DNA of 15,563 nt. It comes from Merdiplasma sp045118075 (GTDB lineage Bacteria; Bacillota; Clostridia; Lachnospirales; Lachnospiraceae). Below are positions 1 to 4,365 of the stretch, piece by piece. Each line of letters begins with the position of its first letter. Within the stretch, counting starts at the first letter, position 1. Both the position numbers and the translations under genes were made by a program. The DNA lies in NCBI GenBank assembly GCA_045118075.1, contig JBGUOI010000026.1, forward strand, positions 1 through 15,563, read 5' to 3'. A model generated the notes under the pieces. It was not told where the DNA came from. It did not search any database and saw nothing but the letters and a program-made list of their open reading frames with translations.

Positions 1-458
1 CCTAAGACGTCTGCCTTGAAGTCATAGACCTGGTGGAAGGAATTATCCGAAAAGTTCACGGTAAAGCCTTCCGCAGCAGCCCGAAGCTGCCGGTAGTCTT
101 CATCCGTAAGCTCAGCAGCGTATGTCAGCGCCTCTCCGGATCCTTTTTCATCTATTGAACAGACAGTCAGGCCGCTGCCGGCTTTGGCACCGTTCCTGGC
201 ATAATAGGTGACTTTACCGGTATACGCGGCCTGCATGACAGTCTCATTTTTCAAGGCGAGCGCCGTATACCGGTAATTTCCGGATATCGTGCCTCTTGTC
301 ACTTCAAATGAGACGGTATGATCCTGAGTAAGATAGGCGAAAAGGTAGATGATCATATAGATCAGGATAGCCACAAAAATCCCTGTTCCTATATTGAGCC
401 ATCCGAACCTGCTTTCGTTCCCGAAAGAGACTACCTTCTTTTTGTTTCGATCAGCCAT
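1..458 (-). CDS. HlyD-like membrane-anchored protein, partial (C-terminus beyond left edge)
   Basis: The frame opens with ATG at 458 and stays open to the window edge, giving 152 residues. A short basic N-terminus (RNKKK) leads into one membrane segment at about residues 20-43, so the rest should lie outside the membrane. Residues about 65-103 (ALALKNETVMQAA, GKVTYYARNGAKAGSG) resemble the first half of the lipoyl/barrel-sandwich fold of HlyD-family adaptor proteins: a V.A...G.V.Y....G..V..G pattern. Family knowledge: similar proteins occur in Lachnospiraceae as 'HlyD family efflux adaptor', often near sepF-type division genes; that neighbourhood is recalled, not visible here. The ribosome binding site is weak: AAGGAA lies about 13 nt upstream of the ATG. 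A strong terminator lies just upstream, so the gene probably belongs to a separate unit, though I see no convincing promoter in the 25 nt between. Transport function is not proven. Confidence 0.7.
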   Translation of the reverse strand, partial: MADRNKKKVVSFGNESRFGWLNIGTGIFVAILIYMIIYLFAYLTQDHTVSFEVTRGTISGNYRYTALALKNETVMQAAYTGKVTYYARNGAKAGSGLTVCSIDEKGSGEALTYAAELTDEDYRQLRAAAEGFTVNFSDNSFHQVYDFKADVL

Positions 459-483
459 GGGTTTCTACTATTTCCTTAATACA

Positions 484-510
484 CGAAAAAGCTCCGAAGG
501 AGCTTTTTCG
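484..510 (-). terminator. Intrinsic terminator after the P-loop gene
   Basis: Two perfect 12-nt arms (CGAAAAAGCTCC and GGAGCTTTTTCG) flank a 3-nt loop. Read on the minus strand, the GC-rich core GCTCC/GGAGC is followed by TTTTT, the classic Rho-independent layout, 26 nt after the stop of the P-loop gene. The flanking A and T tracts make it symmetrical, so it could also stop transcription in the other direction, but no plus-strand gene is seen. It separates the upstream operon from the HlyD-like gene. Confidence 0.9.
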
Positions 511-535
511 ACAAATTCCTATTTGAAAAAGAGTC

Positions 536-955
536 TTATAATTCAGTGATGATATTCTCGATAAAACGCTCCGGAACCTGGTCCCTCGTGATCGAAACGC
601 TGATCACAAAATCCACATGATAAGAAGTGCTGATGCGATCGATCCTCTCAAGTGCGTCCTCAACCTCGTCAGCATTGATCCGGGTAAGGGTCAGAAAGCT
701 GTCCAGATACATCAGCTCCAGATCATTATCCTGGGAGATGATCCCACACAGGAAGCCGAGGAAAGTATCCCTGCCGTCGACAGGATAGTTTTTCACATCA
801 ATAAGCCTGATCCTGTTATTGAGTTCATACATATGCTGTTTACTTTTATCCAGATAAACGATGTTGCCGTTTACACTCTTGATCTGTTTGTTGGCCATAT
901 CGAGAAGGATCTTGGTCTTGCCTTTTCCCTTCTCTCCTATGATCAGCTGTATCAT
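536..955 (-). CDS. Small P-loop NTPase-like protein of unknown function
   Basis: This 139-residue protein begins almost at once with a Walker A loop, GEKGKGKT at residues 7-14. A Walker B-like strand follows at 79-86 (LELMYLDS, D85), then a further hydrophobic strand with a polar end at 114-125 (VDFVISVSITRD). That is the core of a minimal P-loop ATPase; there is no added DNA-binding, membrane or signal segment. Similar short Clostridia proteins are, from memory, sometimes labelled 'twitching motility protein PilT', but nothing here shows pilus function. The start is ATG at 955, with AAGGAGG 10 nt upstream. It has its own sigma-A-type promoter and a strong terminator, so it can act as a one-gene unit, although no terminator separates it from the carboxypeptidase gene upstream. 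Function unknown; NTP binding likely. Confidence 0.85.
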   Translation of the reverse strand: MIQLIIGEKGKGKTKILLDMANKQIKSVNGNIVYLDKSKQHMYELNNRIRLIDVKNYPVDGRDTFLGFLCGIISQDNDLELMYLDSFLTLTRINADEVEDALERIDRISTSYHVDFVISVSITRDQVPERFIENIITEL

Positions 956-990
956 GATCGCATTTCCTCCTTGTACTTAAAGATAAATTC

Positions 991-1019
991 ATTATAACGA
1001 ATCGACTGTCAAATGACAA
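991..1019 (-). promoter_or_regulatory. Sigma-A-type promoter for the P-loop gene
   Basis: On the minus strand, TTGTCA (1019-1014, one mismatch to TTGACA) and a perfect TATAAT (996-991) are separated by exactly 17 nt. The predicted transcription start is near 984, leaving a leader of about 30 nt with AAGGAGG before the ATG at 955. It sits in the 67-nt gap after the carboxypeptidase gene. This is the only strong promoter I could find in the window. Confidence 0.82.
1007..1018. promoter_or_regulatory. Candidate operator: palindrome over the -35 element
   Basis: TGTCA-AA-TGACA is a perfect 5-bp inverted repeat with a 2-nt centre. It covers five of the six bases of the -35 hexamer and extends into the spacer, the place where a dimeric repressor would block RNA polymerase. 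A 12-nt palindrome can arise by chance, and part of it simply follows from TTGTCA next to TTTGACA. No regulator gene is seen nearby. Confidence 0.35.
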
Positions 1020-1022
1020 CTC

Positions 1023-2126
1023 TTATGTCGTCGCCAGGGCAAGCAGCCCGTTCATGTCCAGATAAAGGACATCCTTGTCTTCCGAATGCATGATCACACC
1101 CAGGAACGGATTTCCGTACAGATCCTTAGCAAGCAGGATCAGGCAGGCACCGGCGTCTTCTGTCGTACCTGTCTTTCCGCCGTAGACGATCATTGTTTCG
1201 GGAAGCGGCGCTTCTCCGGTAAAATAATGGTTCGTCGTTTCCCATGTTACCGCTCTTCCTGTCTCGTCTCCGGCTGTATATTCCGCATAGAAATTTGACC
1301 GGCTGATCATATCCATGAACAGGTCATATTTCATGCCTTCTCTGAAGATCAGATACAGGTCATAGACGCAGGTATAATGCTCAGAGTCGGTCAGGCCGTG
1401 CGGATTGGAAAAATGAGTCCGCGTGGCTCCGAGCTGCCTGGCTTCATCATTCATCATCTCAACAAAGTGCTCGACACTACCGCCTACATGTTCCGCCACC
1501 ATCATGGCAGCGTCATTGCCGGATGCAACGATCATGCCGTAAAGAAGCTGTTTGAGGCTCAGGCGGTCTCCCACTCTCACATCGCACACGGAAGATCCGT
1601 ATTCAACCTTAAGAGCGGTATCCGTGATCACGACAATATCATCAAGGTTCCCATATTTGAGAGCAACGATCGCTGTCATGATCTTTGTCATGCTGGCCGG
1701 GGAACGTGTCGCAAAAAGATCTTTTCCGTAGACGACGCGGTTTGAAGTCAAATCAAACAGCCCGGCGCTTAAGGCTCCGATGTTAAGCATGTCGGTGTTG
1801 ACATCTCCGTCAGTGACAGCAAGGTCTTTAGCGAAAGACGGAGCCAGCTCCATTTCGGAGATATTCCTGCCTTCGAGGAGAACACGGCTGCTTCCGTAAG
1901 GAAGGACCAGCTGATAATCATGGGAACGCCAGACGACCTGGTAGACCATCACAAGCATGAATATGACCACCGCCAGCAAAAGCGCAAGGATAAGGAAAAG
2001 ACGAATCTGACGGCGCTGCTCTTTTGCGTCGATAGCGTTGATGCGGTCCCACTCTCTTTTCGTATATCCGAGAGCTTCCGGCGAGACATCCGGTTTGGGT
2101 TTATTTGTACATTTCACGCCACTCAA
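1023..2126 (-). CDS. D-alanyl-D-alanine carboxypeptidase (peptidase S11), N-terminally anchored
   Basis: This serine-type DD-carboxypeptidase removes the terminal D-Ala from peptidoglycan stem peptides outside the membrane. All three penicillin-binding motifs are present: SMTK at residues 145-148 (nucleophile S145), SGN at 202-204 and KTG at 318-320. Instead of a cleavable signal peptide there is a polar, charged tail of about 40 residues and then a membrane segment at about 42-65, so the enzyme is anchored at its N-terminus. The chain ends about 47 residues after KTG, without the C-terminal beta domain and amphipathic helix of PBP5/DacA. The start is uncertain: I chose TTG at 2126 because AAAGAGG lies 5 nt before it. 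TTG at 2141 and GTG at 2117 are alternatives; no ATG occurs before the membrane segment. It overlaps the end of mgsA by 26 nt, which suggests translational coupling. Confidence 0.9.
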   Translation of the reverse strand: MSGVKCTNKPKPDVSPEALGYTKREWDRINAIDAKEQRRQIRLFLILALLLAVVIFMLVMVYQVVWRSHDYQLVLPYGSSRVLLEGRNISEMELAPSFAKDLAVTDGDVNTDMLNIGALSAGLFDLTSNRVVYGKDLFATRSPASMTKIMTAIVALKYGNLDDIVVITDTALKVEYGSSVCDVRVGDRLSLKQLLYGMIVASGNDAAMMVAEHVGGSVEHFVEMMNDEARQLGATRTHFSNPHGLTDSEHYTCVYDLYLIFREGMKYDLFMDMISRSNFYAEYTAGDETGRAVTWETTNHYFTGEAPLPETMIVYGGKTGTTEDAGACLILLAKDLYGNPFLGVIMHSEDKDVLYLDMNGLLALATT

Positions 2127-2496
2127 GGTCTCCTCTTTCAAGTGATTTCAGCAGTACCTCCGCTGTCGCGATGTTGGTCGCGAGAGGTACATTATGGATA
2201 TCGCAAAGCCGGATCGCTGTTGTGATATCCGGTCCGGAATTTTTCGGGTTCTCCGGATCACGCAGAAATAAAACCAGGTCGATCTGGTTCTGCTCCACCA
2301 TCGCACCGATCTGCTGTTCGCCGCCTACATGTCCGGCCAGCAGCTTGTGAACGGAAAGGCCGGTGGCTTCCTCGATGAGTCTGCCGGTAGTGCCTGTTGC
2401 GTAAAGCTGGTGTTTGGCCAGGATACCGCGGTAAGCAACGCAGCAGTTCTGCATCAGTTTCTTTTTCCCGTCATGCGCGATCAGGCCTATGTTCAT
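2101..2496 (-). CDS. mgsA: Methylglyoxal synthase
   Basis: A cytosolic enzyme that converts dihydroxyacetone phosphate to methylglyoxal and phosphate, a bypass of lower glycolysis when phosphate is short. The 131-residue length is near the usual size. Family marks are AHD at residues 7-9, LYATGTTGRLIEE at 31-43 with the phosphate-binding TGTTG, GHVGGEQQIGA at 55-65, and PLATNIATAE at 104-113. By eye against E. coli MgsA, the catalytic Asp71 position (GGDQQ) is Glu60, the His98 position is Ser87, and Asp101 is kept as Asp90. The start is ATG at 2496, with AGGAGG 6 nt upstream. It lies 18 nt after rodA and overlaps the carboxypeptidase gene. The place next to rodA is typical of Clostridia; the link to wall synthesis is unexplained. 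Confidence 0.93.
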   Translation of the reverse strand: MNIGLIAHDGKKKLMQNCCVAYRGILAKHQLYATGTTGRLIEEATGLSVHKLLAGHVGGEQQIGAMVEQNQIDLVLFLRDPENPKNSGPDITTAIRLCDIHNVPLATNIATAEVLLKSLERGDLEWREMYK

Positions 2497-2514
2497 AAGA
2501 AGCCTCCTGTAAAC

Positions 2515-3615
2515 CTAATATTTTCTTGACTGCAGTCCCACATTGATGACGATCCCGATCCCCATGCACAATGTGATCAGGGATGTAACGCCATAGCTTA
2601 CAAAGGGAAGCGTGATACCGGTATTGGGCATCAGCCCCGTCGCAACCGAAATATTAACAAAACTCTGGAGCATGATCAGCGATGCCATTCCGCAGCAGAT
2701 CAGTGATCCGGCCAGATCCTTGGCCCGGCGTCCGATACGGACGCATTCAAGTGCGATCAAAAACTCAAGCAGGATGATCAGGCAGCAGCCTAAAAACCCC
2801 AGTTCTTCTCCGGCAACAGCAAAAATAAAGTCAGTCTGAGGCTCAGCGATAAAATTGCCGCCTTTAACGGACGAGACCATATTGTTGTTGAGCCCTTTCC
2901 CGTACAGCTGGCCCGAACCGATCGCAATGATCGAATTCTGCTGCTGATAGGCCTGCTGAGCAAATTCCGTAGGCCTTAGCCAGGCCATGATTCGATTGAG
3001 CTGGTATTCTTTTAACAGCGTCTGTCCGGGACGAAGAATCACACTGAAGAATATGACCACTCCCGGTATAAATACCATCAGAATGCCCAGAATGATCTTA
3101 AAACTCAGTCCGGCTGCAAATATTATAGCACAGAATGACATGGCTGTAACGATAGCCGTGGACAGGTCAGGTTCCTTGTAGATCAAAAACAGCGGAATAC
3201 CAAGCAGAATCAGTGAAATGATAATGGTCCGGAAGGTATTGAGCTGATCCTCTCTCTCGGAAAAATAAGACGCAAAAAACAGGATCAGGATGATCTTGAC
3301 CAGGTCGGACGGCTGGAACTGGATACCGATCCTGATCCAGCGGGTCGCGTTATTGACGTTTTCGCCGAAGATCAGGACAGCGACCAGCAGGCCGGCCCCG
3401 ACGAAATACATCAGCCATGCGAACGAAAGCATCCAGGAGTAATCAATAAATGAGACAAAGATCATGACCCCGATTCCGAGAATGAGTCCGTAGAGCTGCC
3501 TGTTTTGTGAAGAACGCTGAGCGCTTCCGATGATCATGATCCCGAGCGCGGAAAGCGCCGAGACCAGAATTATAAGACTGAAACGGTAATCTCTCAGTTT
3601 ATATTGTCTAAACAT
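2515..3615 (-). CDS. rodA: RodA, SEDS-family peptidoglycan glycosyltransferase
   Basis: RodA polymerises lipid II into glycan strands during elongation and works with the class B PBP2 encoded two genes upstream. The 366 residues are almost wholly hydrophobic, consistent with the ten-helix SEDS fold. Marks are the ATRW segment at 90-93, QPSDLVKI at 101-108, the TDFIF segment at 261-265 (D262, the conserved extracellular-loop Asp), GEELG at 269-273 and the C-terminal signature PNTGITLPFVSYG at 330-342. Two signature stretches differ from the common form: EPDLSTA rather than QPDLGTA, and SYGVTS rather than SYGGSS. FtsW and SpoVE are relatives, but the neighbours mreBCD and mrdA support RodA. The start ATG at 3615 is one base past the minC stop, with AAGGAG overlapping the end of minC, so the two genes are probably coupled. 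Confidence 0.93.
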   Translation of the reverse strand: MFRQYKLRDYRFSLIILVSALSALGIMIIGSAQRSSQNRQLYGLILGIGVMIFVSFIDYSWMLSFAWLMYFVGAGLLVAVLIFGENVNNATRWIRIGIQFQPSDLVKIILILFFASYFSEREDQLNTFRTIIISLILLGIPLFLIYKEPDLSTAIVTAMSFCAIIFAAGLSFKIILGILMVFIPGVVIFFSVILRPGQTLLKEYQLNRIMAWLRPTEFAQQAYQQQNSIIAIGSGQLYGKGLNNNMVSSVKGGNFIAEPQTDFIFAVAGEELGFLGCCLIILLEFLIALECVRIGRRAKDLAGSLICCGMASLIMLQSFVNISVATGLMPNTGITLPFVSYGVTSLITLCMGIGIVINVGLQSRKY

Positions 3616-3616
3616 G

Positions 3617-4345
3617 TCACTCCTTGTCAGATTCGGTCTGCCCCGGTGATTTCACAGCTTCCTGGCCGGAACGCCGGATCAGGTCAAAAACAGTGCCGGA
3701 GAGATCTTCAAGCATAAGGTGTCCGTCCCGGATAAAACAGATCTTCGGGTCGGTTTCATAATTTCCGGGATCATCCCGCTTGGTGATGGCCGGTCTTGCA
3801 CTCAAACCGGCAATACTGACCATAGACGGTTTGAAAACAAGGGCGGCCGCAAACGCTTTCTCATCTCCGTTTGCTCCGGCGCTCACCTGTCCCAGGCAGC
3901 TGCCCATGACGATGATCGATCCGTTGGCAATGACATTTGCCCCGCTCTTTACATCTCCGAGAATAATGATCGATTTCTCGGTCTGGAGTTTATCTCCCAT
4001 CAGCAGAGAACCGTGGAAAACCGCGGCGGTATCCCGGTTGTTTTTTTCAAGAGCCGTGATCACGGCTTCCTTGTATTTTTCATTTGTCTCAGGGTCTTCA
4101 TCGACCAGGCAGACGATCTCGATTCTGGAATTGGCCACAATCGTCTCTATAAGCCGAAGTTCCTCATCTGAGGAAAGCGCTCTGCCCCTGAAAGATACAG
4201 CCATCTGGGCATTGCCGAAAAAGCGTGCTGCTTCCCGGAACTTATCGGCTGTATCTTTAAGAAGCTGTTCAAAGCTGATCGCCGGATCGAGGATGATATT
4301 TAATCCGTAAGCACAGCTTTTGATCACAACTGTATTCTTTTTCAA
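3617..4345 (-). CDS. minC: Septum-site-determining protein MinC (no adjacent minD/minE)
   Basis: MinC inhibits FtsZ ring assembly away from midcell and is normally brought to the membrane by MinD. The N-terminal domain (about 1-105) contains the FFGNAQMAVSFRGR block at 42-55. The C-terminal beta-helix domain (about 108-182) shows SIIILGDVKSGANVIANG at 125-142, GQVSAGA at 152-158 and MVSIAG at 175-180. The usual RSGQ turn at the start of this domain, which contacts MinD, reads LMGD at 115-118. A tail of about 60 residues follows; part of it (DPKICFIRDGHL) resembles tails in related Clostridia, as I recall them. The start is TTG at 4345, with AAAGGAGGTG ending about 6 nt upstream; the next ATG is codon 48. 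The usual minD and minE are absent: rodA starts one base after the stop. Confidence 0.88.
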   Translation of the reverse strand: MKKNTVVIKSCAYGLNIILDPAISFEQLLKDTADKFREAARFFGNAQMAVSFRGRALSSDEELRLIETIVANSRIEIVCLVDEDPETNEKYKEAVITALEKNNRDTAAVFHGSLLMGDKLQTEKSIIILGDVKSGANVIANGSIIVMGSCLGQVSAGANGDEKAFAAALVFKPSMVSIAGLSARPAITKRDDPGNYETDPKICFIRDGHLMLEDLSGTVFDLIRRSGQEAVKSPGQTESDKE

Positions 4346-4365
4346 TCCGGCACCTCCTTTAAAAA

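Noticed and set aside
952..963. Three-codon frame ATG-CGA-TCA-TGA just before the P-loop gene start
   Set aside because: Its ATG is only about 2 nt from AAGGAGG, too close for good initiation, while ATG at 955 has a workable spacing and opens a Walker A protein. Kept only as a remote possibility of a leader peptide.
991..1012. TTGACA at 1012-1007 as the -35 of the promoter
   Set aside because: It matches the consensus exactly, but the spacer to TATAAT would be only 10 nt. TTGTCA at 1019-1014 gives 17 nt and is the better -35.
3616..3619. Possible remnant of minD or minE between minC and rodA
   Set aside because: Only one base separates the minC stop and the rodA start, so no room exists for a decayed gene.
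3780..4310. Plus-strand open frame of 176 codons opposite minC
   Set aside because: It mirrors the minC codons and has low-complexity Ser/Ala-rich content with no ribosome binding site; minC itself has clear MinC motifs.
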